From NCBI GenBank assembly GCA_001873005.1, contig MNYE01000051.1, forward strand, positions 1 through 22,097: a stretch of DNA of 22,097 nucleotides, written 5' to 3'. The translations under genes were made by a program, and so were the position numbers. The DNA comes from Dehalococcoidia bacterium CG2_30_46_9. GTDB taxonomy: Bacteria > Chloroflexota > Dehalococcoidia > GIF9 > AB-539-J10. The notes under the pieces were generated by a model. The model was not told the origin of the DNA, made no database searches, and was given only the letters and a program-made list of their open reading frames with translations. This document shows, piece by piece, positions 1 to 7,651 of this stretch; position 1 is the stretch's first letter; every line of letters starts with the position of its first letter.

Positions 1-1
1 C

Positions 2-1669
2 ATCTTAAAGGTAGAGCCTGTGAAGATTATTAAGCGGCTTATGCGAAATGGCATAATGGCTAACATCAATCAAACCATTGACTTTAATACTGCGAGCATG
101 ATAGCTACGGATTTTGGCTACAGCGTGCGGCAAAAGGCGGAGCGTAAAGTCTCGCCTACCCGCAAAATAGAGGCAGGAGAGAGATTGCAACCCCGCCCTC
201 CAGTAGTTACCGTTATGGGACATGTTGACCATGGCAAGACAACCCTCCTTGATAGTATCAGAAAAACAGATGTGGCTGCCCATGAGGCAGGAGCCATCAC
301 CCAGCACATTGGCGCTTATCAGACTAAAGTAGATGAACGCAAAATCACTTTCCTGGACACGCCAGGGCACGAGGCTTTTACTGCTATGAGAGCCCATGGG
401 GCACAGGTAACGGATATCGTAGTTTTGGTGGTGGCAGCTGACGATGGTATTATGCCTCAAACTGTGGAAGCGATAAATCACGCTAAAGCTGCCGGGGTAT
501 CTATCGTAGTAGCTATCAATAAGATCGATAAACCTGAAGCTAGTCCGGAACGTGTAAAACAACAGCTTGCTGATTTAGGTTTAATTGTTGAGGAATGGGG
601 TGGTGATATAGTTTGTGTCCCTATTTCAGCCAAAAAGGGACAGGGAATACCAGATCTATTGGAAAACCTATTTCTTGTCGCCGATATACTGGAACTCAAG
701 GCTAATCCCAACTGCGCTGCGGAAGGAGTAATCCTTGAAGCTAGACTAGATAAAACTAAAGGTCCTTTAGCTACTCTTCTTGTCCAGAAAGGCACTCTCA
801 AGATTGGCGACATCATCGTAGCTGGTAATACTTGGGGAAAAATCAAAGCCATGTTCGATGATAACGGGAAGCAAATTCGCAAAGGCGAACCTTCGGCCCC
901 GGTAGCAGTCATGGGTATAAATGGTATACCCAAAGCAGGAGATGTATTTACTGTGGTTGAGAGTGAGCATCAAGCACGAACCATAGTAGAGAAGCAAGAA
1001 ACAAGTGTGGCTCGCAGTCCCTTAACCCTGAACTTTCTTTCAGGGCAAATAAGCGCCGGACAAATAAAAGAACTCAACATTATTTTGAAGACAGATGTAG
1101 AGGGCAGCATTGAACCTATTAAAAATTCTTTAGAGCGGCTAAACACAGAAAAAGTGGGAGTCAGAATTGTTCATTCTGCCAGCGGTAGTATCACAGAGAG
1201 CGATGTCCTTTTAGCCGCAGCTTCAAAAGGCATCATCATTGGCTTCAACATGGGTACAGCACCAGGAGCTAAACAATTGGCTGAGACAGAGGGAGTGAGT
1301 ATTCAGAATTATGATGTAATCTACAGGTTGATAGAAGATATAGATAAGACTTTGAAGGGAATGCTTGAGCCAACTTATGCCGACGTGTTGAGTGGACGCG
1401 CTGAAGTAAGAGCTGTTTTCCCCAGTAAGGCAAAGGGTAAGGTGGCAGGAGTCTATGTCATTGAAGGAAATATACAGCGAAATGCTCAACTTAAGATAAT
1501 ACGGCAAAAAAAAGTTATCTGTGAATCCAAGGTTTCCTCTTTAAGGCGATTTAAGGAGGATATTACTGAAGTCCCCGCCGGTCTTGAATGCGGCGTAAGC
1601 ATAGAAGGATTCACTGATTTGCAATCTGGCGATATTATGGAGCTTTACCGAAGGGAAAGAGTAACGTGA
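2..1669 (+). CDS. infB: Translation initiation factor IF-2, 5' partial
   Basis: IF-2 is the GTPase that places initiator fMet-tRNA on the 30S subunit and promotes 50S joining. The reading frame is open to the left edge, and the residues before the GTG at 20 ([14 protein letters not shown]) match the conserved IF2_N helix, so the true start lies upstream and the GTG is internal. Counting from that GTG, G1 (GHVDHGKT) is at residues 67-74, followed by switch I with [11 protein letters not shown]3 DTPGHEAF, G4 NKID and G5 SAKKGQG. Domains II, III and the C-terminal fMet-tRNA-binding domain follow, and the protein ends normally at ERVT. Only about 55 residues visible here separate the IF2_N motif from the G domain, so there is no long enterobacterial-type N-terminal extension in this part. 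rbfA follows 45 bp downstream, the usual nusA-infB-rbfA context. Identification is certain. Confidence 0.97.
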   Translation: MLKVEPVKIIKRLMRNGIMANINQTIDFNTASMIATDFGYSVRQKAERKVSPTRKIEAGERLQPRPPVVTVMGHVDHGKTTLLDSIRKTDVAAHEAGAITQHIGAYQTKVDERKITFLDTPGHEAFTAMRAHGAQVTDIVVLVVAADDGIMPQTVEAINHAKAAGVSIVVAINKIDKPEASPERVKQQLADLGLIVEEWGGDIVCVPISAKKGQGIPDLLENLFLVADILELKANPNCAAEGVILEARLDKTKGPLATLLVQKGTLKIGDIIVAGNTWGKIKAMFDDNGKQIRKGEPSAPVAVMGINGIPKAGDVFTVVESEHQARTIVEKQETSVARSPLTLNFLSGQISAGQIKELNIILKTDVEGSIEPIKNSLERLNTEKVGVRIVHSASGSITESDVLLAAASKGIIIGFNMGTAPGAKQLAETEGVSIQNYDVIYRLIEDIDKTLKGMLEPTYADVLSGRAEVRAVFPSKAKGKVAGVYVIEGNIQRNAQLKIIRQKKVICESKVSSLRRFKEDITEVPAGLECGVSIEGFTDLQSGDIMELYRRERVT

Positions 1670-1680
1670 TAGAGACAATG

Positions 1681-1699
1681 TCCTGAACTTGATTCAGGA
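1681..1699. repeat. Short palindrome between infB and rbfA
   Basis: This is TCCTGAA, a CTTGA loop, then TTCAGGA: a 7 bp stem. A near-identical palindrome (CCCTGAA, CTTGA, TTCAGGG) lies at 21242-21260, so it is a dispersed repeat rather than a gene-specific signal. There is no T-tract after it, so it is not a typical intrinsic terminator. It lies immediately upstream of the rbfA ribosome binding site and could partly mask it in mRNA. Confidence 0.7.
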
Positions 1700-1714
1700 A
1701 TGGAGGAAGCCAAA

Positions 1715-2053
1715 ATGACGAGGAAAAGTGAACGAACAAGCGAACTTATTAAGCGAGAAATCAGCCGTCTGCTGGAACGCGAAGTCAATGATCCCCGGTT
1801 AAGTGGACTCATTTCAGTAACAGAAGTTTTACTTTCACCCGACCTCAAGCAAGCCAAAGTATTCGTTAGCGTCTTAGAAAACGAAAATAAAAAGGAAGTA
1901 TTGGAAGGTTTTGACACTGCGGCAGGATTCTTGCGCCGGGAGCTAGCATCACATTTAAAGCTGAGATATGCCCCGCAACTTAGCTTTCATTACGATAATT
2001 CTATTGAACGAGGGGCAAGAGTGCTTAAGTTAATGGGAGAAATTGGCGAGTAG
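1715..2053 (+). CDS. rbfA: Ribosome-binding factor A
   Basis: RbfA is a small KH-like protein that binds free 30S subunits and assists late 16S 5'-end maturation and cold adaptation. The start chosen is ATG 1715 (MTRKSERTSEL), because GGAGG at 1702-1706 stands 8 nt before it; the in-frame ATG at 1700 overlaps that ribosome binding site and adds only five residues. The 112-residue protein has the family signatures: N-terminal RxxELIKREIS helix, NDPRLSGLISVTEV, then DLKQAKVFVSV, and a C-terminal region with LRRELASHLKLRYAPQLSF and the ending DxSIERGARV. The length is normal for the family (about 110-130). It probably forms one transcript with infB. A nested palindrome begins at its stop codon. 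Confidence 0.95.
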   Translation: MTRKSERTSELIKREISRLLEREVNDPRLSGLISVTEVLLSPDLKQAKVFVSVLENENKKEVLEGFDTAAGFLRRELASHLKLRYAPQLSFHYDNSIERGARVLKLMGEIGE

Positions 2054-2099
2054 TTGCCCAATTTATTGGGCAATTGTGCCTGATGAATCAGGCAACTAC
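2050..2099. repeat. Nested palindromes with alternative folds, rbfA-ino1 gap
   Basis: An outer 9 bp inverted repeat, GTAGTTGCC (2050-2058) and GGCAACTAC (2091-2099), encloses two smaller hairpins: TTGCCCAA/TTGGGCAA (2055-2062 with 2066-2073) and GCCTGA/TCAGGC (2078-2083 with 2088-2093). The outer stem shares bases with both inner hairpins, so the single long stem and the pair of hairpins cannot both form completely. It starts at the rbfA stop codon and ends about 30 bp before the ino1 -35 box. No T-run follows, so a classical rho-independent terminator is not supported. Confidence 0.75.
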
Positions 2100-2128
2100 G
2101 GCGGGTTCGTATCTTGCCCTGCAAGTAT

Positions 2129-2158
2129 TTGACATTCTTACGTATAATAAGATATATT
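2129..2158 (+). promoter_or_regulatory. Predicted sigma-70-type promoter for ino1
   Basis: A perfect TTGACA at 2129-2134 is followed after 18 bp by TATATT at 2153-2158. A TATAAT at 2143-2148 is also present but only 8 bp from the -35 box. The promoter is 28 bp before the ino1 ATG and directly upstream of its AAGGAGG (2168-2174). The call is by consensus match only. Confidence 0.6.
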
Positions 2159-2185
2159 GAGCTTGAAAAGGAGGAACTAGCAAAT

Positions 2186-3310
2186 ATGGAAACGATAAAC
2201 GTAGCCATCATCGGTGTAGGTAACTGCGCCTCTTCTCTAGTTCAGGGCGTTTACTATTATAAAAATGCCAAGGAAGAAAAGCTGGTCCCAGGTTTAATGC
2301 ATGTTAATCTAGGGGGCTACCATGTATCTGCTATTAACTTCGTAGCCGCGTTTGACATTGACAAAAACAAGGTAGGTAAGGACCTGGCTGAAGCTATCTA
2401 TACTCCACCTAACAATACCATTAAATTTTGCGATGTACCTGAGACAGGTATTAAAGTTCATCGCGGCATGACCCATGATGGATTGGGCAAATATCTATCT
2501 CAGATTATTACCAAAGCGCCAGGACCCACTGCCAATATAGTAAGCATCCTCAAGGAGACTAAAACTGATGTGGTGCTTAATTATTTGCCCGTAGGGAGCG
2601 AAATGGCAACAAAGTGGTATGTAGAACAGGTGCTAGACGCTGGCTGCGGTTTCATCAATTGCATGCCAGTCTTTATTGCTCGGGAAGCCTACTGGCAAAA
2701 AAGATTTGCTGAGAAAGGATTACCTGCGATTGGCGATGATATCAAATCTCAGGTTGGGGCTACTATTGTTCATCGTGTTTTAACCAGGCTTTTCCGCGAT
2801 CGTGGTGTCAAATTGGAGCGAACCTACCAGTTAAACTTTGGTGGCAACACTGATTTCTATAATATGCTCGAGCGCGAACGCCTCGAGTCTAAGAAAATCT
2901 CCAAAACCAATGCTGTCCTTTCACAGCTAGACTATGATATCGGTAGTGATAACATTCATGTTGGTCCCAGTGACTATGTGCCCTGGCTAGCTGACCGCAA
3001 ATTCTGCTATATAAAAATGGAAGGGCGCACCTTTGGCGATGTCCCGCTAAACCTGGAGCTAAAACTGGAGGTATGGGATAGCCCTAATTCCGCTGGAGTG
3101 GTCATAGATGCCATAAGATGTTGTAAATTAGCTTTAGAGCGTGGTCTAAGTGGAACCATAATAGCGCCTTCATCTTATTTTATGAAATCCCCACCAATTC
3201 AATACTCTGATGATGAAGCTCGCTTAAGAACTGAAGCCTTTATCGCTGGAGGGGAGCAAGCGGGGCCAATTACATTGCCTGAACTACAACTAGCTGGAAT
3301 AAAAGAGTAG
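2186..3310 (+). CDS. ino1: Myo-inositol-1-phosphate synthase
   Basis: This enzyme converts D-glucose 6-phosphate to inositol 1-phosphate by NAD-dependent internal oxidation, aldol cyclisation and reduction. The start is ATG 2186, because AAGGAGG lies 11 nt upstream and the protein then opens with the Rossmann strand [14 protein letters not shown]; upstream in-frame starts would run back through the promoter. At 374 residues it has the short prokaryotic (mycobacterial/archaeal) length rather than the ~500-residue eukaryotic form. The family block [11 protein letters not shown] at residues 183-193, with the catalytic lysine region, is intact, as are LNYLPVGSE and the C-terminal [19 protein letters not shown]-alcohol phosphotransferase follows about 105 bp downstream, which points to inositol phospholipid synthesis rather than free inositol or osmolyte production. 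The exact stereochemistry of the product is inferred from the family. Confidence 0.93.
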   Translation: METINVAIIGVGNCASSLVQGVYYYKNAKEEKLVPGLMHVNLGGYHVSAINFVAAFDIDKNKVGKDLAEAIYTPPNNTIKFCDVPETGIKVHRGMTHDGLGKYLSQIITKAPGPTANIVSILKETKTDVVLNYLPVGSEMATKWYVEQVLDAGCGFINCMPVFIAREAYWQKRFAEKGLPAIGDDIKSQVGATIVHRVLTRLFRDRGVKLERTYQLNFGGNTDFYNMLERERLESKKISKTNAVLSQLDYDIGSDNIHVGPSDYVPWLADRKFCYIKMEGRTFGDVPLNLELKLEVWDSPNSAGVVIDAIRCCKLALERGLSGTIIAPSSYFMKSPPIQYSDDEARLRTEAFIAGGEQAGPITLPELQLAGIKE

Positions 3311-3315
3311 CCTGG

Positions 3316-3400
3316 TTGCGAGCGGAGCGTGGTAATCTCTCATTGCCTGAAACCCGAGCAGCGGGAAAAAGAGATTGCTTTGTCACTGCGTTCCTCGCAA
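3316..3400. repeat. REP-like imperfect palindrome between ino1 and pgsA-like gene
   Basis: The left arm, about 3316-3339, begins TTGCGAGCGGAGCG and ends TAATCTC. The right arm, about 3371-3400, begins GAGATTGC and ends CTCGCAA. They form an imperfect inverted repeat of roughly 24-30 nt per arm around a 31 bp centre. It fills nearly the whole ino1-to-pgsA gap, and its right arm ends 15 bp before the favoured ATG of the next gene. It resembles the short palindromic GCGAAGC-type repeats common in Chloroflexota and Thermodesulfovibrionia-like genomes, which is resemblance from memory and was not searched. Confidence 0.7.
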
Positions 3401-3415
3401 TGGCATGTGCGCAAA

Positions 3416-4003
3416 ATGGCAAATCTAGCCCAGTTACGAAAAAACCTCGGTTTGCAGATTACTACCCCAATAATGTCAGTTCTGAGAAAAAGCGGACTGA
3501 AACCTGATACTCTTACCTTTACAGGTTTAGGGATAAGTATTACGGCAGCTTACTTTCTTGCCGTTGGACATTTCTTGACCGGAGGGGTTTTGATCTTGGT
3601 CTCTGGTTTATTTGACCTCCTTGACGGAGCGCTGGCCCGGTTCACCAGGCAAACCACAAAGTTCGGCGCTATTCTAGATTCCACAGTTGACCGTATTTCT
3701 GAAGCGGCAGTACTCTGCGGTCTGCTAATCTGGTATATACCAAAAGCGAGCACTTTAGAAATTGTGCTTATTTTTGCTGTTTTAATCGGCTCTTTTCTTG
3801 TTAGCTATATAAGAGCTAGGGCAGAAGGATTAGGATTAGAATGTCAGGTTGGTTTATTTACCAGAGCGGAAAGGGTCATAGTACTGGCAATAGGTTTGTT
3901 TGTCGGTCAAGTTTTGATTGTTTTGTGGATTTTGCTTGTCTTTGTCTATGTCACCGTAGTTCAAAGAATAGTTTACTTAGGGAAGCAAACAGGGGAAAAA
4001 TAA
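3416..4003 (+). CDS. CDP-alcohol phosphatidyltransferase, probable phosphatidylinositol-phosphate synthase
   Basis: This integral membrane enzyme would transfer inositol 1-phosphate onto CDP-diacylglycerol with release of CMP. The class I signature is complete: D67, D70, G71, A74 and R75, then G84, D88 and D92 (start FDLLDG, end FGAILDSTVD). These Asp residues bind two divalent metals. A YIRARAEGLG segment (131-140) matches the part of the family that uses inositol phosphate, and the neighbouring ino1 supports this over PGP synthase. Hydrophobic stretches fit about six membrane helices. ATG 3416 gives 195 residues, the usual length. An in-frame GTG at 3329 would add 29 residues read entirely from the palindromic repeat, and a GTG at 3407 is also possible. 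No strong ribosome binding site precedes any of them, so the start is uncertain. Confidence 0.85.
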   Translation: MANLAQLRKNLGLQITTPIMSVLRKSGLKPDTLTFTGLGISITAAYFLAVGHFLTGGVLILVSGLFDLLDGALARFTRQTTKFGAILDSTVDRISEAAVLCGLLIWYIPKASTLEIVLIFAVLIGSFLVSYIRARAEGLGLECQVGLFTRAERVIVLAIGLFVGQVLIVLWILLVFVYVTVVQRIVYLGKQTGEK

Positions 4004-4005
4004 AA

Positions 4006-4118
4006 GATCAAAAATCAAAGATAAAAAATTAAAATTACAATTCAAAATGCAAAGAGGTTTTACTAAAAACTGATTTTTTAAATTTTGCCCTGTCATTTTG
4101 CTTTTTGACTTTTGATTT
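4006..4118. mobile_element. A/T-rich MITE-like element, copy 1 (pgsA-purA gap)
   Basis: This element of about 113 bp matches copy 2 at 5401-5522 nearly base for base. Shared words include CAAAGATAAA, AAAATTACAATTCAAAATGC and CTAAAAACTGATTTTTTAAA. Its ends are imperfect inverted repeats of each other (left AAAATCAAAG-type, right CTTTTGATTTT), as in a miniature inverted-repeat element, and it has no coding capacity of its own. It begins just after the pgsA-like stop codon and ends immediately before the purA ribosome binding site AAGGAGG, so purA must either be read through from upstream or use a promoter inside the element. Confidence 0.75.
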
Positions 4119-4130
4119 TAAGGAGGAAAT

Positions 4131-5468
4131 ATGGCAGTTGTTGCTATCATTGGAGGTCAATGGGGAGATGAAGGGAAAGGAAGGATAGTTGATCTGTTAG
4201 CAGAGAAAGCAAACATGGTGGTGCGTTTCTCCGGCGGTGATAATGCCGGTCATACGATAGTTAATCCTTGCGGTGAATTTAGATTACATTTGGTGCCTTC
4301 AGGTATTTTTTACCCTCAAGTGACCTGTATCATCGGCAATGGTGTCGCTATCAACCCGGCAGTGCTTCTGGAAGAAGTAGACAATCTAGAGAGTCACGGT
4401 GTAGACACGAGTCACCTCATCATCAGCGACCGTACCCATCTTATTATGCCCTATCATACGCTTATGGACGGACTGGAGGAAGAAAGGCGTGGCAAAAAGT
4501 CTATAGGTACCACACGAAGAGGTATTGGTCCTGTCTTTAGCGACAAAGTGGCTCGCATCGGACTTCGTGCCGGAGATTTATTGCACAAGGATGTCTTTTT
4601 GAGTCGTTTGAAAACAGTCCTGGAACTCAAGAATGCTATTTTGACCCAGGTATATAAAGTCCCATCTCTATCACTGGAAGAAATCTATGAACAGTATTGT
4701 CACTATGGAGAGCGTTTAGCTATTCTTATTAAGGAAACCAGCTCCATAATTCGTCAGGCGGTGGCTAGGGGAGATTTGGTTTTGTTAGAGGGTGCGCAAG
4801 GAACTTTGCTTGATCCTGATTTTGGTACCTATCCTTATGTGACCTCGTCATCGCCATTAGTTGGGGCAGCAGCCATCGGAACAGGTTTGAGCCCAAGAGA
4901 GATAAGCCAGGTCGTGGGTGTATTTAAAGCTTACGTCACCAGAGTTGGTGGGGGCCCCATGCCCACGGAACTAATGGATAACACTGGGCATCTCTTACGG
5001 GAAAAGGGGCATGAGTATGGAGCCACTACGGGCAGGCCAAGGCGCTGTGGCTGGTTTGACGCTGTGGCTGGTCGCTTCAGCGTGCAGATAAATGGATTCA
5101 ATAGTATAGCCCTGACACACCTTGATGTTTATGATGGTCTTCCCTCAATTAAAATATGTACCGCTTACAAGTTCAACGGCGAGATTATAGATTTCTTCCC
5201 CAGCAGTTCATCTGTTCTAGAAAAATGTCAGCCGGTATACGAAGAATTACCTGGTTGGCAAGAATCAATAAGCGAAATTCGTGACTTTGCTCGGTTGCCA
5301 ACCAGGGCTCGCTGTTATATCGCCAGACTGGAAGGACTCCTTTCCTGCTCTATGAGTCTTATCTCAGTAGGACCGAAGCGCGAACAGGTGATAAGAAGAA
5401 AATCAAGAATCAAAGATAAAGAATCAAAATTACAATTCAAAATGCAAAGAGGCTCTACTAAAAACTGA
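4131..5468 (+). CDS. purA: Adenylosuccinate synthetase with a repeat-encoded C-terminal tail
   Basis: PurA couples IMP and aspartate, using GTP, to give adenylosuccinate, the first committed step to AMP. ATG 4131 has AAGGAGGA just upstream. Catalytic and binding motifs are intact: the P-loop GQWGDEGKG (9-17) with catalytic D13, H41 in NAGHT, then IGTTRRGIGP, LEGAQG, and GATTGRPRRCGWFD. The conserved domain ends at about ISVGPKREQVI. After that, 24 residues (from about 422, base 5394) rich in Lys, Arg, Ser and Gln are read from MITE copy 2, making 445 residues against a usual 420-430. The tail probably has no function but is tolerated. The stop lies only 19 bp from the convergent dapA stop. 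LTHLDV replaces the commoner LTKLDV. Confidence 0.96.
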   Translation: MAVVAIIGGQWGDEGKGRIVDLLAEKANMVVRFSGGDNAGHTIVNPCGEFRLHLVPSGIFYPQVTCIIGNGVAINPAVLLEEVDNLESHGVDTSHLIISDRTHLIMPYHTLMDGLEEERRGKKSIGTTRRGIGPVFSDKVARIGLRAGDLLHKDVFLSRLKTVLELKNAILTQVYKVPSLSLEEIYEQYCHYGERLAILIKETSSIIRQAVARGDLVLLEGAQGTLLDPDFGTYPYVTSSSPLVGAAAIGTGLSPREISQVVGVFKAYVTRVGGGPMPTELMDNTGHLLREKGHEYGATTGRPRRCGWFDAVAGRFSVQINGFNSIALTHLDVYDGLPSIKICTAYKFNGEIIDFFPSSSSVLEKCQPVYEELPGWQESISEIRDFARLPTRARCYIARLEGLLSCSMSLISVGPKREQVIRRKSRIKDKESKLQFKMQRGSTKN

Positions 5469-5522
5469 TTTTTTAAATTTTGCCTTGTCATTTTGCATTT
5501 TTACTTTTGCCTTTTGATTTTT
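5401..5522. mobile_element. A/T-rich MITE-like element, copy 2, between convergent purA and dapA
   Basis: This is the second copy of the element at 4006-4118, with the same orientation and only scattered differences and small indels. It carries the stop codons of both flanking genes: purA TGA at 5466-5468 and, on the other strand, dapA TGA at 5490-5488. It therefore encodes the last residues of both proteins, the PurA tail beginning RRKSRIKDKES and the DapA ending SKQKSKGKSKNAK. The self-complementary ends can form a long A/T hairpin in either transcript and may serve as a bidirectional terminator; this role is inferred. Confidence 0.78.
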
Positions 5523-6546
5523 GCTTAGAGCTTGGTAGAGGCAGGTCAATCTTGTATCTTGCTAACGTCGCCCGGATAAGTTGTGCTGGCTCTTCATCAG
5601 GCTCAACTAAAGGCAAACGGGGTTTGCCTACAGGAAAGCCGAGATAATTTAGAGCGTATTTAATAGGCACGGGGTTGGGAACGACAAATAGAGTATTTAG
5701 CAAAGGCAATAAATGGCGATGGATACTAGCTGCCTCCTGAACTTCACCGTTAAGAAATTTTTCCATCATTTTTTTAATCTGGATTCCTAATATATGAGAG
5801 GCAACGCTGATTACACCATAGCCACCTAGAGCAAGTATAGGCAGGGTATCATTGTCGTTGCCACTGTAAACCAGAAATTTACCAGATCCTTCGCGGAGCC
5901 TGTCCTGAGCGTTATCAGGTTCTTCGTGGAGTTTACCCTGAGCGCTACGAGATTCTTCGCTACGCTCAGAATAACAAGGAGCGAAGGGCTCAGGACTTCG
6001 CTTCGCTTTGGTTTCTTCTATGATCTTGGCTATTTGCTCTAGATTGCCGCTGGCTTCTTTTATGCCCACAATGTTGTTAATCTGGCTTAATTTGATTACG
6101 GTATCGGCGGAGATATTGGTGACGGTGCGCGAGGGTACATTATAAATAATGCAGGGCAAGCTGGTGACCTCAGCGATAGCTTTAAAATGCTGATACAAGC
6201 CTTGTTGGGTAGGACGATTATAATAAGGGACCACCAGCAGGCAAGCATCAACACCTATCTTCTCTGCCTCCTTGGTCAATTCCTGACTTTCTCTAGTGTT
6301 ATAGTTTCCTGTGCCAGCCACTACTGCTCCTCGGTTAGCTACTTCCGACTTCACTTCGGCGAAGAGACGCAGTTTTTCCTCCCTGGTAAGTGTCGGGGAT
6401 TCCCCGGTAGTGCCAGAAAGTAACACGCCATCACTACCTGAATTTAGCAAAGCTCTTGCCAGCGCTCTAGCCTGCCGATAGTCAAGAGCACCCTCAGCAT
6501 TAAAAGGCGTTACCATGGCTGTCAACAAACGTCCTAATTTATTCAT
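5488..6546 (-). CDS. dapA: 4-hydroxy-tetrahydrodipicolinate synthase with an in-frame repeat insertion
   Basis: DapA condenses pyruvate with aspartate semialdehyde, opening the diaminopimelate/lysine branch. The TIM-barrel active site is complete: GTTGE (45-49), the tyrosine of YNVPSR (Y135, R140) and the Schiff-base lysine K163 in GIKEAS. The protein is 352 residues against the usual 290-300. About 38 extra residues lie between IIEETK (to about 180) and FLVYSGND (from 224); these are encoded by a palindromic repeat and contain the telltale CYSERSEESRSAQ. The last ~14 Lys/Ser-rich residues come from the MITE at the 3' end. All catalytic residues lie outside the insert, which falls where a surface loop is expected, so the enzyme is probably active. 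It is last in the rpsO-pnp-dapB-asd-dapA row. The SD (AGGA about 10 nt upstream) is weak and lies within another repeat. Confidence 0.94.
   Translation of the reverse strand: MNKLGRLLTAMVTPFNAEGALDYRQARALARALLNSGSDGVLLSGTTGESPTLTREEKLRLFAEVKSEVANRGAVVAGTGNYNTRESQELTKEAEKIGVDACLLVVPYYNRPTQQGLYQHFKAIAEVTSLPCIIYNVPSRTVTNISADTVIKLSQINNIVGIKEASGNLEQIAKIIEETKAKRSPEPFAPCYSERSEESRSAQGKLHEEPDNAQDRLREGSGKFLVYSGNDNDTLPILALGGYGVISVASHILGIQIKKMMEKFLNGEVQEAASIHRHLLPLLNTLFVVPNPVPIKYALNYLGFPVGKPRLPLVEPDEEPAQLIRATLARYKIDLPLPSSKQKSKGKSKNAK
5885..6008. repeat. REP-like palindromic repeat inserted in frame in dapA
   Basis: About 120 bp inside dapA shares words with the repeats at 8494-8600 and 14160-14235: ACCCTGAGC, GATTCTTCG (5951-5959), CTCAGAATAACAAGG (5965-5979) and GAGCGAAGGGCTC. 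Local self-complementarity includes CTTCGC (5955-5960) with GCGAAG (5981-5986). It adds about 38-40 codons with no stop on the dapA strand. Confidence 0.8.
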
Positions 6547-6549
6547 TTA

Positions 6550-6645
6550 TAAACAAATCCTAAACTCTAAACAATTTCAAAGTTCCAATGCTCTAAATTC
6601 AAAATCCTAATTCCTTGTTTCGGGTTTGGTGCTTGGGATTTCATA
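6550..6645. repeat. A/T-rich MITE-like repeat between asd and dapA
   Basis: The asd-dapA gap is almost entirely made of repeated 7-10 nt words of the types AAATCCTAA, CTCTAAA, AAATTC and GGGATTT. The left half (6554-6605) is roughly complementary to parts of the right half (TTGTTTCGGG, GGGATTTCA). It looks like another miniature palindromic family, distinct from the purA-flanking one, and only one copy is present here. It carries the weak Shine-Dalgarno of dapA and ends at the asd stop codon. Confidence 0.5.
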
Positions 6646-6649
6646 TTTA

Positions 6650-7651
6650 TCATAGTAGGGCAAGCTCAGCAATCTGAACAGCATTTAATGCTGCCCCTTT
6701 GCGTACATTGTCAACTACGATCCACATAACTAGTCCGTTGGGGTGAGAAATGTCCTTCCTTATTCTGCCCACAAATACATGGTTTGATCCGCTGGCTGCC
6801 CAGGCATGAGGATAAAAACTGACACTAGGCTCATCAAGAATTCTCACCCCGGGTGCTTGAGCCAGAATCTTCCTCGCTTCATCGGGGGTAATGGGCGAGG
6901 TAAACTCTACATTTACCGCTTCGCTATGCCCGAAATAGACCGGAACCCGAACACAAGTTGCTGAGATGGCGATATCAGGAGCATGCATTATCTTTCGCGT
7001 CTCCGCAAGCATTTTTTGCTCTTCTTTGGTATAGCCATTATCTAAAAAAACGTCGATCTCAGGCAAAACATTAAAGGCTATTTGATGGGAATAGATGTGG
7101 GGGCAAACACGCCGCCCTTCCAAGATTGCCCTTGTTTGACTGATCATTTCCTTCATCGCGGCAGCTCCACAATCGGATACCGATTGATATGTGCTGACCA
7201 CAATTCGCTTTATGGGATTAACCTTATGTAAAGGATAAAGAGCTACCACCATCTGGATTGTGGAACAATTGGGATTGGCGATTATTCCCTTATGCCATTC
7301 TATGTCCTCGGGATTTACTTCAGGAACTACCAATGGAACCCATGGTTCCATTGTGAAAGCGGCACTATTATCAATAACTACTGCTCCCGCCTGGGTAGCC
7401 AAAGGTGATAGACGCCGACTGACATCAGCACCAGCAGAAAATAGGGCAATGTCAACACCACGAAAACTCTCCTCCAAAGCTTCCTCAATCTGAATCCTTT
7501 GGTGCTTAAAGAAGAGACTTGACCCTGAGGAGTGCTCCGAGGCCAATAATCGCATTGAACCTACGGGAAAATCCCGTTCTTCCAGTATCTTAATGAATTC
7601 CTGCCCTACAAGCCCAGTAGCCCCAACGATAGCTACATTGAATTCCTTCAT
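6650..7651 (-). CDS. asd: Aspartate-semialdehyde dehydrogenase
   Basis: Asd reduces L-aspartyl 4-phosphate with NADPH to aspartate semialdehyde, the substrate of DapA next door. The 333-residue protein opens with the dinucleotide-binding GATGLVGQEF, carries the thioacyl nucleophile C129 in NPNCSTIQ, Q156 in STYQSVS, and the acid/base H242 in FGHSEAVNVEF. The length is normal. Its ATG overlaps the dapB stop as ATGA (7651-7648), so translation is probably coupled to dapB. In the loop after the glutamine it has VSDCGAAAM where many homologues have VSGAGAAGM, a mild deviation that adds a second cysteine near the active site. No insertion is seen. Confidence 0.95.
   Translation of the reverse strand: MKEFNVAIVGATGLVGQEFIKILEERDFPVGSMRLLASEHSSGSSLFFKHQRIQIEEALEESFRGVDIALFSAGADVSRRLSPLATQAGAVVIDNSAAFTMEPWVPLVVPEVNPEDIEWHKGIIANPNCSTIQMVVALYPLHKVNPIKRIVVSTYQSVSDCGAAAMKEMISQTRAILEGRRVCPHIYSHQIAFNVLPEIDVFLDNGYTKEEQKMLAETRKIMHAPDIAISATCVRVPVYFGHSEAVNVEFTSPITPDEARKILAQAPGVRILDEPSVSFYPHAWAASGSNHVFVGRIRKDISHPNGLVMWIVVDNVRKGAALNAVQIAELALL

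Noticed and set aside
5..562. Long open frames on the strand opposite infB (also 478-933, 767-997, 1223-1507)
   Set aside because: They lie entirely over a certain infB, have no recognisable protein features and lack ribosome binding sites; they are antisense shadows.
3316..3507. Open frame between ino1 and the phosphotransferase gene
   Set aside because: It is read from the palindromic repeat and overlaps the start of the real gene in another frame.
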